From: Basidiobolus meristosporus CBS 931.73
Taxonomy: Eukaryota; Basidiobolomycota; Basidiobolomycetes; Basidiobolales; Basidiobolaceae
Direction: 5' to 3'
DNA length: 64,000 nucleotides
NCBI GenBank assembly: GCA_002104905.1
Contig: MCFE01000103.1
Coordinates: 62,001-126,000 of the forward strand
Part shown: piece by piece, positions 53,373 to 64,000 of the stretch
How positions within the stretch are numbered: position 1 is the first letter of the stretch
Layout of the letters: each line of letters opens with the position of its first letter
Made by a program: the position numbers and the translations under genes
The notes under the pieces: generated by a model
Seen by the model: only the letters and a program-made list of their open reading frames with translations
The model's database searches: none
What the model was told of the DNA's origin: nothing

Positions 53373-56300
53373 CTATAGATGCTCTGGTTCCATCTCCGCC
53401 TCCTCTTCCGAGTCTTCGGTGCTACTCGCATCTGTATTTTCTTGCAAGATATCTGTTGTTGGTCAGTAAAGTATCCTCAGAAAGTCGACCCGGAAAACCA
53501 CCACTTTACCATGCCATTGATTCTCCCTGAAGGCACATAAGTACCCATCTGCTTGAGTCTTGTCCAGGTGGTTCAAACTGGAGATGCTGTCATCGTCACT
53601 TTCATCACTATACCCACTAGAGAAGCATACAGTTACCAGGGCGAACAGTCAACCGGTGATACGAAACCACTTACGGGTATGGTGAATAAGACGGCGACCG
53701 GTCATTGTTACTAGCCGACATCATCCCCGGACTAGAAGTATAGTTCGACCGCATCTCTGTGGCCAAGAGCTCTTCCTCATCGATCACAATCTCTGGGCCG
53801 GTGATGATGGATACTTCTAAAAGGAAAGATTCGGTTTAGCTCAGGGAAAGGTACCAAGAGAGTACTGGGTTTGGTTACTGGATGTCTCATAAGAGGCAAA
53901 GCCCATGTTGTTGCGACGTGCATCTCTTAATCGCTTTTTTTGGACGGCGATCCGTAGAAAGCCTTTGAGTGTGTCCAGACGAACTTTATCAACAATCTGA
54001 TCCACTCGCTCCTTACGCTTGATATAGTCGGTGGGTCTAAATTGAGGCAAGGGTTGGTACAAAAGCGACAGGGTCTCAGTACGACTACCACCAACACCTA
54101 CAGGAAACTCTTCACGGGGTCTGTCAACTTGTAGATGGACAAAAGCAGGAGCATCTTTGTGAAACTAATCTTCCGACCGTTCACGCCAAGATCCATGGCC
54201 TCCTAACAGGATATAGAGCTTGTAAGTAACCATGGGAGCACACATCATATCCACGAGCCAACCTGATAAACCAAGTTATAGATCTGTTTCCTTTGACGAA
54301 TCTCGGCGGGATTCAGATTCGTCAACCGGATATTCAACGCAGTCAAGTCAGGAAGCCTCGTCTCCGGACGCCGATCAATCAACTCGATCACGTTTTTGCT
54401 AGAGCTGTTTCGTAGCACTTGCTGGTGCAGTAAGTCAGGCTTCTGCTGAATACAGCAATCGCGTAGCAGTGCCGTCACAGAGTACTCATCGGGGTATATC
54501 TTGACGTCGAATGGGGTGGACAATTTCTGACAGATACAAACTGTTAATAAACCTACACTGGGCAGGAAGCAACCCGGTCTTACCGAAAGAAGCTTCACGA
54601 TGTCCTTCTGATATATGTATCCATTCCCGTGAATATCGACCTCGCTCCAAGCTTTCTTGAAGGTAGTCAATTGTCAAGGACAGTACAATGGGAGATCGTG
54701 GTACTCATAGAACCGGTAACTGAAAAAGGATATTTTCTGATGTCATCTCTCTTCATTAACGAGTACGACGAGGCGATTTGGTAGCAATAGGAGAATCCGT
54801 CCATCACCACCACTACGAAGAGGTTGGCGAAGATGTACATGGAGATGACGTTGAAAGAAATGAATAGGAAATATGCCCAGACAGGACTGCCACAGTCAGT
54901 CTCGAGGTAGAATCGAGCGGAGCCAACACACTCGGGTGTTTGGACGACGAAGTCATGCATGAAGCTGTTCCACCCTTCACCAGTGGACATCCCGGCCAGA
55001 TTTAAGATGGAATTGGCAAAAGTCCGGAAATTGGCATGGGCACCTCCGTTCTCACCCATCTTGGTCAAGCTGAAGATTTCCATGAACGCTATGGCGTAGA
55101 TCACGAACAGCAGGAACCAAACAGCCAAGAGGTTGACAATGGTCCTCAGGCTAACACTAGATGTTTGACAACACGATTCAGCAGGAATGCCAGACGATGT
55201 GACGAATATGTCATGAGGACTTACAACATGCTGCGCAGAAGTTGGTGCAAGCTGTCCACTTTTTGAACCACCTTGAACAACACAAGGGTGACAAATATCC
55301 TTAACGCAAGGCGAGAGCCATTCGGCGTGTTGAAGATGAACTTCTCAAACAGTTGGGAAACGGTGGAGATTGCCAGGCCGAAAGTGATCACAATATCAAA
55401 CACATTCCAGGGATTCATGAGTACCTGGGTAACCGATGCTCAGACAGTATACAGCCACAAAATCAGCGAAAAGGCCTACCAATTTGACGCCCAGGCCTAG
55501 ACACTTCACTCCAATCTCAAATATGTATCCTAGAAAAACCAAACCAAAGAGGATATCTACCCCATGTTAGGTAACGTCGGCTGATACGGGCCGAACTGTC
55601 AAAGTACCTTTTGCCGTGTTCACTGCCTCAGGTTGTCCGTGATACTGGGTCACCAAAAGTAGTGCATCGAATATGGTGACGCCAACCACAAAGCGGAATA
55701 GGAACCCGTTTTTCTCGATGGCCTTCTTGTAGCACCATTGGCGTATGGTGTCCCGTGGAGGGTACAGAGGGCGAATCGATGGCTTGATCTGTTTCAACTG
55801 ATTCTTCATGTCAATCCATCTCCGTTGTTCAGCGGTGAGAAACGCAGTTCCGTTACGGGTGTTGAAATTCTCGATGATTACCGCAACGAACAGGGTTAGC
55901 ACAAACACAGCGCCTACGATGTTGTAAAGCATGAAAAATATGGCATTGTACCACGAATACCGATCCTCAGGCTGTATGTTGTATCCCTTGACTTTCATGG
56001 TGGTCAGCATGACATCCACCCAGCCTTCGTTGGAGACGATTTCAAACAGCACCAACAACGAGGATCGGAAGCTGTCGAAATTGAAGCCGTCGGGATTGGA
56101 CCAAACGCGCGGCTTCCACATTTTGATGGTGGCATCGAAGTACAGCCCTTTGCAGTCTCCACGAGTTAGGATATTTGGCGCAGTATCATTACAGCTGTAC
56201 ATAAGGCCAGCAAAGAGATTCAGGCCGTAGATAGAGAAAGGCAGGATGAAACAAAGGGAAAGCAGGACAGCGTCGATAATACGTGGAAGTCCTGAGTACA

Positions 56301-59300
56301 ACGTGCCATAGAACACCTCTCGTACGGCCGAGAAATAACTAGCAATTCTTAATGCTCTGAACCCTTTGGCCGCCCTTAATGTTCTTGGAATTCCGGTTGG
56401 TTCCTTAGGATTGATCGCCAAGGTGATGTACAGGGTAATTAAGACTGAAAAATCCACTCGATTCCAAACGCTTTTCCAATAAGCGTCCGGCGTAAACAAG
56501 AATCCATCAGCAATGACACGGATCAAGAACTCCAGGGTGAATATGATCGTTATGATGATGTCCACGATAAAGAACATATCAATATCTCGATGATGAATTG
56601 GGATGATTTCTAGCCGGCCAAATTTCCTAAGCAATCGCTCGCGCTGTGCAAACGGAGTATTCAGCGCAGCAAACACAACGCTGACTATCACGCATATCAG
56701 GATGAACCCGTTGAAAAGGTGACTCCATGTGAAATGGCTGAATGAAAAGGTCTCAATCGAAGGATCTGAATTACCCACAAGCACTTTGCAAAATCTTCGT
56801 ATCGGATTGTTCCTCTTGAATATAAAAAGGGATGTATCATACGTAGGGTGTGCCGTCATGAAGTCATTAAGAATTGCTTCGCGTTGGTTATAGTGCTCAT
56901 TTGAGGTGTTTCCCTCGTAGGTAGTCCTGTCTAGATTGGAGTCTTCTCTTTCGGTCCCGAACGTGTTGCTGGTGTTATTTCTAGTTTCTGCGTGTTTCTT
57001 TTTTCCATGGAAAAATCTTCGCAGGCGAGCAGTAAATCCCTGTGGGCTCGTTCTCCTTGCTTGATTGTTATCCACCTAGATGAGGAAAGAATTAGCGACG
57101 TCCGCTCTAGCCAACCCAATAGCTAACGTACTTTCGTATTCGATTCTTGTAGAAATTCACGCGCAGCACGCTTTTGGACTGGTAGCACGAGGTTTGAAGG
57201 AATGCTGTCTACCTCCAGCGCCTTTGGACTTGGCTTTAAGTAATAGTATGGATTCCATTTACTGAGTTGACATGGCTCGTATAAGTCACAGTTGTCATGG
57301 TAAAAGCAGATTCACGAAAATGATACCTGATGACATTTTGACTCTCTTGCTGCCTCGTTTCGATCCGCTTGACAGTCTCCTCGAGTTGCATTTTACGCTT
57401 TTGCTCCTCGTCCATTTCAAAATTCTCCACTATCACGGCGACGAACATGTTGAGCAATATAACTAAGCATGGATTAGGTTTCTGGAGAATAATACCACGC
57501 CCAGACATAAATACTCACAATTGGAAAAGCAGAAAAACAGAAGAATAAACACGGAAGAAAAGACCGCCATGTTGTATTGCCGCTGGATACCAGGCAGGCT
57601 GAACAGCGTGTCAGTCCAGTTGTCTCCCGAGAAAATCTAGTACACTCGAAGTGTCATTTGGGAGAAGTCGAGAAATCTTTGTAAATCAAATGCGTACCTG
57701 GAAGAGAGCCAGGAAACTGGCAGCAAAGTTGTCAAAATTCATATACATGTTATCGCTAGATTGTATTTGGCCACCAAATAGCTGCATCGCCTAGTAGAAA
57801 AGTTGGATGTGATTAGCGACTAGTCGATTATTGTAGAATGGAAGAACCTCTTACCACCGTGGCGCTAACCCCGATGCATATGACGATGAAAAGAAACAAA
57901 TTCATCATGCCAACAACATTACCCACTGTACGAGCCTGGACAGGAAAAGGTAAGTCATACTTGCAGGATCCATCGAGTCTCAGGGAAGACACCTACAATC
58001 AATTTTCGAATCCGTGGTACCACCATCACAATACGATAAAACCTCGCTATTTGAAACACCGTGAAGTAGCGATAGAGCATTCCTGAGAAGGCGGTGGGGA
58101 TTGGGGGTATCTGGATTATGCAGGTGATCACTGCCAGGAACAGATCCAACCTATTCCTTTTGGAGGAGCAAAATTTACTATGGCGGTCAGGTCGCCGTGT
58201 GGCGAAATACCGCAGTACGATTTCGATGGCGAACAACCCGGTGAATACACGTTCGGCTATTAAGAAATCCCCCTGAACTAAAGATCGTTTAGATTGAATT
58301 CTGGGAGTGTTGGAGAAGAGAAGCTTACTCATGGTGGGATCCACGGTTGATTTAGGTTCTTCATCGTCAGGGTCGTATGAGCGGATGCACATGATCACCA
58401 GGTCGGCAGCCACCAGGAGCACCCAAAAATAACGGGTGATTTCGAAATGCCTCTCCAGGAAATTCGGCTCCAAGACTGTTTTCTGCCCTTGTGGAACCTC
58501 CTCTTCGGTATTATCGTTTAGGACGATGGCAGTTCTATTGGTTCGGGCCGTTATTATGTGTGTTGATGTGCATATAACATATACTACTCAAGAGCATACT
58601 TGGTGGATATAAAGGCACTGTGGTTAGTGTCTTCGCGAATCTTGGCAAACATCTCAGTGATGACGGCGACAAAAAGATTGAGCAGCCAAAAATTGAAGAT
58701 CACCACGCCTATGATGTAGTACAGGGCGGAGGGCAATGAGTATTCAGCATCCATAGTCTGAAACATCAAATCAAGCCATCCTTGGGCTGTAATCCTTGGT
58801 TAGCTCTGCACCTCATCGAGGGAGGGATTTCACTTACCAGCGGTAATGCCAAATAGTATTGGCACGGATTGGAAGATGTTGTCGAAGCCGAGTGTCCCCT
58901 GAAAAGGGCTTCCTACGTTCTAGGGCATCGCAGCGATGAGTGCTTACATTGGATTTGGTCGATGTACAGAAGGCCATACTATACCATGCATTTGTAATTA
59001 CTGGGGCATGCATACCCCTTGGTGAAACTATCATAGTATCCGCAATATCTCTCCGGAATGGTGAAATAATCCTCGATGTTGTCCGGGTTTTCAGGTACGT
59101 CTATGCTGGTGTTAGAGGATTAGGGTCAACGATAAGGGTTGAAGACATACTTTCAGCAACGCAACGCCGGTCAAATGAGCCCTCGAATGAGATAACCCCT
59201 ATGATGCTAGCAATAGAATGGGTCAAGAGCTCTTATGTGCATGAGGAATTACAGGAAGATACCCAAACAGCAGGAAGAAGCAGAACAAGAACAGAGTCAC

Positions 59301-60229
59301 ATTTACCAGGACCGGGGCACTCTTCTTGAGAGACCTCAGGATAGTCTAGAACATCCCGTGGTTAGTGGAACGTTCTTTTACCCGGCTAACTATGCTTACC
59401 CAGGATCCCGATGTCAAGGAGATCAGCCGGAAGGGACGCAGAGCACTCAATGCGACGAACACGGTAAAGCGACCGTGTCCAGTAAAGAGCAATACCAGGT
59501 TGATCCAGTATGAAACAACAACAACGAAATCAATCCGCTGGAAGCTGTGACGTAAGTATGCCTTATCGGGAAAAAGCGAGTCCAGCTCCGAGTGAACATC
59601 CACCACAAGAAACTGAGACTTGGTCGTGAGGTTGGCTCTTGGATTCCTGGGCTGAAGCCCAATGGGGTTGAAGACGAATCCCGAGATGATTATTCGAGCA
59701 ATCATTTCCAAGCTATCCAGAGGTCAGCATGGGTCAGAGGCAAGATGGCGCATATCGGAGAGTACATACGTATAGAAGATAAAGATCACTAACAAAGGGT
59801 ATTCGGCCCAATTGGCTCCAAAACTGTAGTCCCGCACTCCAGCATCCCAAAATTGTATGCACAATAGAAGCCAATTGTGAAGGATGAGCAGCGTAATAAA
59901 CAGTCCCATCCATCTAGAGAATTTGGTCACTACGTGGTATATGTAAGTCGCTTCAGCAGAGATTACCTCTTGTTGAAGAGTTTTGCTAGAAATATTCGGA
60001 ACCGATTGTTGGGACTGAATATGTAGAGGGAACGACCGCCAAGCCGGTGTGCTTCAGGGTAGTATTCGCTTGACTCTTGGCTAGATTCCTCGTGGGCATT
60101 GTCGAATCGAGTGGTGGTCAGTCGGATGATACGCACTGATGCTCTTTGAATTGCGCTCCCCACCCTCGAATGGCGGAATGTTGGCCTGTTGTCTGCGCCT
60201 TGTGTGTCCATGGGACTAAGTTGATACAC
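53373..60229 (-). CDS. CCH1: CCH1-type four-domain calcium channel alpha subunit, multi-exon
   Basis: Plasma-membrane calcium channel, partner of Mid1 in fungi. Exon 1 is 60229-59967 (donor GTAATC); intron 59966-59914 is 53 bases, and many other introns of about 50 bases follow. Domain I: about 59910-58600, with pore ITAQGWLDLMF. Domain II: 58470-57300, S4 FQIARFYRIVMVVPRIRK, pore FSGDNWTDTLF. Domain III: 56800-55830, S4 TLRAAKGFRALRIASY, pore VSNEGWVDVML, in the long exon 57075-55567. Domain IV: 55690-54750, pore MSTGEGWNSFM. A post-domain IV segment with an EF-hand-like DIHGNGYI (about 54640-54615) and a C-terminal tail rich in Asp/Glu end at TAG 53375-53373 (ENTDASSTEDSEEEAE). The amino-terminal tail before domain I is short (about 85 residues). 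Exon borders other than the first are approximate. No disabling change seen. Confidence 0.9.
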
Positions 60230-61960
60230 TATGTCTACGATTTGGACGGTTTAAGCAGATCGACGACTGACAAGTCGGATGCCTACAGAATGAACGCAAA
60301 ATGGCTGAGTGCTCGATAGGGCGAATTTGGTGGAGAGCTGGCATGGATTACCCAATATTTCTACACCAGTTCGTATCGCTTGTGTATGGAAGAGAGGAGC
60401 AGAGTCTCGCCAAGGATGTAGGGAATCAAAAAACAAAACCGATCAAGCGGGCTTGCAGTTTATTTAAGTAATGCTGAGTCGGGAAGGCTGGTTTAGTGAT
60501 CAATACAAACACTGTTAGCCAATCTTCGACATATTTGAGGAGAAATAGCCTTCAGGATCAGCAGTGATGATTGCATAAGGTCAAACAAAGATAATGGCTG
60601 CATATTGATCACTTTACCAGCATTCATCCACCCATCCATCCACCCATCCATATTGGCCTTTACCAACATTCATCCGCACATCCATAGGGTTTCAAGCGCA
60701 TCCTTTTTAGGGCTTTTTGACACTGGCTGGATATATCTATTATCTTGAGTCGGTGTAGGCCCTGTCTCGGCGTTAGTGAAATGGGTGGAATGGCTGAGGA
60801 GTTCCAGTCATCACGCTTATGTGTGAATTGTGTCGGAGAAATGCCGTGGACCATCATTGTTTGTGGGCCTTGGCTTGCGCTTACATCTGATCGTCCAGCA
60901 ATATTTCCTTCATATTGGACCTGGATTGTACTCATGCAGGATATGTTTCTGCAATGTTATCTTCAACAGCCAGGGATATCTGATGACGATGCAGGCAACA
61001 GGCTAACTAGCAAGTTTCGAGATGATGAGTTGTGGATTGTGGTTGTGGGTGTTGGTACAGTAGATGGTGTACTCGGTTGCCAACATGAAGTCTCTCCGGT
61101 TGAACGCTGCAGTAAAGAAATCCAGCCCACAGGTTCATGTAAGCATTGGCTGAGTTACCCTCGAATAAGGATATATTGTTGCATTCGCTGAGTTAGCCCC
61201 CTATCCCATTTGGGCCTGCATCCAACGCTTAGAATCACTGGTTTCGGAAAATAAGATGATTCAGGCAGGTGAGCATTTATCATCCCTTTGTTCTCAGCCT
61301 ATCAACTTTGCTTTGGAGATGTGTCAAATATAAGACTTCTTGGTGTCATATTGGCTAGGATTTGAGCACTCTATGGTGATTGGGACTCAGCTTTTGGTCA
61401 ATTGGTAACCACTCCCTTCACTAAGCATTATCCTTGAGAGTTGAGATTCTTGGAAAGATATCCTTGGACGTGGGGAGATTTGCAATTGGCTAATTGTTAC
61501 TTTTATTTTGCCAACACTTTGACCATACCTTTCCATGGCTTCTAAGCCCCCAATTCCACTTGAAGGGAAGTATTTTGACATGTTTCGGATCAAGTACGAA
61601 GCAAAAATAGCCGAATGACTTGTCGTATTACTAATGGCCTTGACAAAAGCACCTTCATCTTGCAGGAAACTTGCGAAAACAGACAACGCGCTGCAGGCAC
61701 TGGATGGATGCTAGAAAGCATGGTCGAGGTGCATTCATTGCAAATTAAGTAGGAGAATGAGCGAGCAGATGTTGCTGCGAAATGAAACATAAATTGACTG
61801 GGTGCATCACTGGTATTTAGCAAAGTAATGTCTTTATTGGAACTGTATCTGTATCATGATTGGTATCTAAGTGGAATGCTAGCCTGCTTGAAATATGTAG
61901 AGCCATGTTAGATGTCGAATAATTGCTATATGTGTTGTCACGTCTGGAGCGGGTGGATCT
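60230..61960. other. Gene-poor spacer
   Basis: 60230-60600 is the likely CCH1 promoter. A + strand frame at 60745-61191 (148 codons) and a - strand frame at 60935-60660 (91 codons) overlap each other, and I cannot support either as a gene. 61539-61620 starts like a short coding segment (MASKPPIPLEGKYFDMF) but stops after 27 codons. I recognise no repeat family here. Confidence 0.4.
60619..60655 (+). repeat. CATC/CACC microsatellite
   Basis: A short run of ATCCACCC and ATCCATCC tetramer units (about eight), with a loose second group at 60668-60685 (CATCCGCACATCCAT). Confidence 0.75.
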
Positions 61961-62656
61961 TCAAAGACCAACTTTGCCGAGGAGGTTCTTCAGGCAAATC
62001 TTAGCGTTGGCCTTGACCCCCGCAACATTGGCATCGGCACGGATGTCGTCACACTCATCGTGATGCTCTTGAATGTAGTCACCGTTGTAGTCTCCGCTGT
62101 AGTCTCCATCATAGTCCGCATCGTAGTCCCCTTCGCCATAGTCTTCTTCGTAATCGCCCTCATAGTCGCCCTCATAGTCATCCTCATAGTCACCAGAGTA
62201 GTCGGTGCTGTCATAGCCATTACCATGATCCTCGCCCTCACCCTCGCCCTCATAACTGTCCTCATGATCACCTTCATAGTTGCTCCCGTAGCTGTTGCTT
62301 CCTTCATAGGATGTGTCATAGGAGGCATTGTTGTTTTCGTAGTCACCGCCTTCGCCACCACCCTCACCACCATTGTAGTCTTCATGGCCAACATCATAGC
62401 TATTGTTGTTTTCGTAGTCGCCACCTTCGCCTCCACCCTCACCACCATTGTAGTCTTCATGGCCAACATCATAGCTATTGTTGTGATCCTGGCCTACATT
62501 GCCATAGCTGCCTCCGGAACCGTTGTAGTCGGAGGTATCGTAGGATGATTTGCTTGAGCCTTGAATCCCAGTGGTGTACTCTCTTGGGATGGCTAATCCA
62601 TCAGTGAGGTTGACGATGGCGAGGGCGGTGATGGTGAGTAGTCCAAGGTACTTCAT
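61961..62656 (-). CDS. Secreted Gly/Asp/Glu/Tyr-rich repeat protein, 231 aa
   Basis: Single exon. Signal peptide: MKYLGLLTITALAIVNLTDGLA with likely cleavage after Ala22. Then a Ser/Tyr/Asp/Gly region, about two units of a 25-residue repeat (core NNSYDVGHEDYNGGEGGGEG), a GSNYEGDHEDSYEGEGEGED segment, and a short-period GDYE/GDYD region. A non-repetitive C-terminal domain of about 35 residues follows, with two Cys (DECDDIRADANV ... AKICLKNLLG). Very acidic, with no membrane segment beyond the signal. A TATATAAAT box lies about 85 bases upstream (near 62740). Function unknown; a wall, matrix or effector-like role is inference from composition only. Nearly identical to the divergent gene at 63221. 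Confidence 0.88.
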   Translation of the reverse strand: MKYLGLLTITALAIVNLTDGLAIPREYTTGIQGSSKSSYDTSDYNGSGGSYGNVGQDHNNSYDVGHEDYNGGEGGGEGGDYENNNSYDVGHEDYNGGEGGGEGGDYENNNASYDTSYEGSNSYGSNYEGDHEDSYEGEGEGEDHGNGYDSTDYSGDYEDDYEGDYEGDYEEDYGEGDYDADYDGDYSGDYNGDYIQEHHDECDDIRADANVAGVKANAKICLKNLLGKVGL

Positions 62657-63220
62657 GGTATATTTACGATTCCGTTAACTGGATAATTACTCGAAGAGAG
62701 TGGCTGATAAACAACGGAGAACATCACCGCTTTATTTATATATTATTCACAAGACTCTGACTTGGATGTATCCTCACGTGTACATCAAGCACCTTTTTGC
62801 ATAGATTGAAAGTTGCATAGCATCTAGCACCAGTCGATCTGTTCAGCTGTAATGTAGATCTAGTAATGGAGTCTGTTATTCGTGATATAGCTCAGTAGAG
62901 AGTAGCACATGCAAATGTGAACGCACGTTTATAAGGGGCAAATACAGTTGAGCTCAAGTCGGGTAACGGAGTCCCTTGACACCAACTAATATCTGAGATT
63001 GGCGAGTGGGATTAAACGGATTTGTCTTGAACCTATTTCTCAACTTTGGCCTGCAGATCTCCAAGGGCGAACTTCGAGGTGCATCCCATCCAGATTGACC
63101 AAATAAATCTGCCATTTAATTATTGATCTACATTAATGGGAATTCACCTCAACCGTGCCTATATATAGTGGATGAAACGAATGTCATCCACATACTCAAG
63201 CTTTTGACAGTTTAACTCAA
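62657..63220. promoter_or_regulatory. Bidirectional intergenic region of the repeat-protein pair
   Basis: 564 bases between two divergent starts. A TATATAAATA word on the - strand near 62740 and TATATATAG on the + strand at 63163 are the likely core promoters. The two upstream sequences do not look alike beyond about 20 bases before the ATGs, although the coding parts are almost identical. Confidence 0.6.
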
Positions 63221-63997
63221 ATGAAGTACATTGGATTACTCACCGCCCTCGCCATCGTCAACCTCACTGATGGATTAGCCATCCCAAGAGAGTACACCAC
63301 TGGAATTCAAGGCTCAAGCAAATCATCCTACGATACCTCCGACTACAACGGTTCCGGAGGCAGCTATGGCAATGTAGGCCAGGATCACAACAATAGCTAT
63401 GATGTTGGCAATGAAGACTACAATGGTGGTGAGGGTGGAGGCGAAGGTGTCGACTACGAAAACAACAATAGCTATGATGTTGGCCATGAAGATTACAATG
63501 GTGGTGAGGGTGGAGGCGAAGGCGGCGACTACGAAAACAACACTAGCTATGATGTTGGCCATGAAGACTACAATGGTGGTGAGGGTGGTGGCGAAGGCGG
63601 TGACTACGAAAACAACAATGCCTCCTATGACGCATCCTATGAAGGAAGCAACAGCTACGGGAGCAACTATGAAGGTGATCATGAGGACAGTTATGAGGGC
63701 GAGGGTGAGGGCGAGGATCATGGTAATGGCTATGACAGCACTGACTACTCTGGTGACTATGAGGATGACTATGAGGGCGACTATGAGGGCGACTATGAGG
63801 GCGATTACGAAGAAGACTATGGCGAAGGGGACTACGATGCGGACTATGACGGAGACTACAGCGGAGACTACAACGGTGACTACATTCAAGAGCATCACGA
63901 TGAGTGTGACGACATCCGTGCCGATGCCAATGTTGCGGGGGTCAAGGCCAACGCTAAGATTTGCCTGAAGAACCTCCTCGGCAAAGTTGGTCTTTAA
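63221..63997 (+). CDS. Secreted Gly/Asp/Glu/Tyr-rich repeat protein, 258 aa
   Basis: Inverted duplicate of the 61961-62656 gene. Signal peptide MKYIGLLTALAIVNLTDGLA (two residues shorter). Three units of the 25-residue repeat instead of two (units start near 63385, 63460 and 63535), and one additional GDYE unit (near 63780). The total difference of 27 residues is +25 +4 -2. The C-terminal 35 residues with two Cys are identical. Repeat units differ by single codons (NEDYN versus HEDYN, GVDYE versus GGDYE). Complete: TAA at 63995-63997. The other two frames and the antisense strand are also open because the repeat lacks stops; they are not genes. Confidence 0.9.
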   Translation: MKYIGLLTALAIVNLTDGLAIPREYTTGIQGSSKSSYDTSDYNGSGGSYGNVGQDHNNSYDVGNEDYNGGEGGGEGVDYENNNSYDVGHEDYNGGEGGGEGGDYENNTSYDVGHEDYNGGEGGGEGGDYENNNASYDASYEGSNSYGSNYEGDHEDSYEGEGEGEDHGNGYDSTDYSGDYEDDYEGDYEGDYEGDYEEDYGEGDYDADYDGDYSGDYNGDYIQEHHDECDDIRADANVAGVKANAKICLKNLLGKVGL

Positions 63998-64000
63998 TCG

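Noticed and set aside
60745-61191. 148-codon + strand ORF, and the 91-codon ORF at 60935-60660 on the - strand
   Set aside because: They overlap on opposite strands, show no recognisable motif and lack neighbouring exons. Neither can be supported as a gene.
61990-62472. Met/Thr/Arg-rich frame in the repeat-protein gene (also 63399-63968)
   Set aside because: Shifted frame of the same repeat, open only because the repeat unit lacks stops.
62060-62548. Long hydrophobic frame on the + strand antisense to the - strand repeat-protein gene (and its mirror at 63898-63323)
   Set aside because: It is the reverse complement of the GDYE/GGEGG repeats, whose codons give Val/Ile/Ala in antisense. The same happens in both copies and no independent start context or homology supports a membrane protein.

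Overview
The window looks like a fungal nuclear genome, most likely a basidiomycete (Agaricomycetes is my best guess, not proven). The reasons are a fungal-type CCH1 calcium-channel gene split by introns of about 50 bases, a dense mix of Ty1/copia, Ty3/gypsy, PIF/Harbinger-like and tnp2-like transposons, and a pair of small secreted repetitive proteins. I saw no tRNA, rRNA or CRISPR.

Layout. Bases 1-53.3 kb are a transposon graveyard, AT-rich and heavily nested. (a) 1-2.0 kb: 3' part of a degenerate gypsy element (family G1, 368-bp LTR) and a second LTR relic. (b) 2.0-6.2 kb: copia gag relic, LTR relic, tnp2 tail and a decayed copia copy. (c) 6.2-17.8 kb: a decayed + strand G1 gypsy element, broken by an intact copia element (6666-11351, TSD ATAAC, LTRs identical by eye, one 1305-codon ORF) and by a truncated - strand G1 element that itself carries a solo copia LTR (TSD GCTTC). 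(d) 18.4-19.85 kb: another G1 fragment. (e) 20-34.4 kb and 39.8-45.3 kb: several broken copies of one DNA-transposon family that pairs a tnp2-like transposase with a divergently transcribed second gene of unknown function. (f) 34.8-39.8 kb: a PIF/Harbinger-like element carrying a 731-bp foldback element inside its transposase gene and a solo LTR near its right end. (g) 45.3-52.25 kb: a nearly complete gypsy chromovirus on the - strand (TSD ATCAA) with a foreign solo LTR inside gag.

From 53.37 kb the sequence changes to ordinary genic DNA: CCH1 on the - strand (53373-60229), a gene-poor spacer, then two divergent, nearly identical single-exon genes for secreted Gly/Asp/Glu/Tyr-rich repeat proteins (61961-62656 - and 63221-63997 +).

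How it fits together: the retroelements show three different reverse-transcription priming designs (tRNA 3' end, internal initiator-tRNA half, and self-priming). Insertion order can be read from the nesting and from the target duplications. Family names G1, C1, L2 and L3 are local labels used only here.
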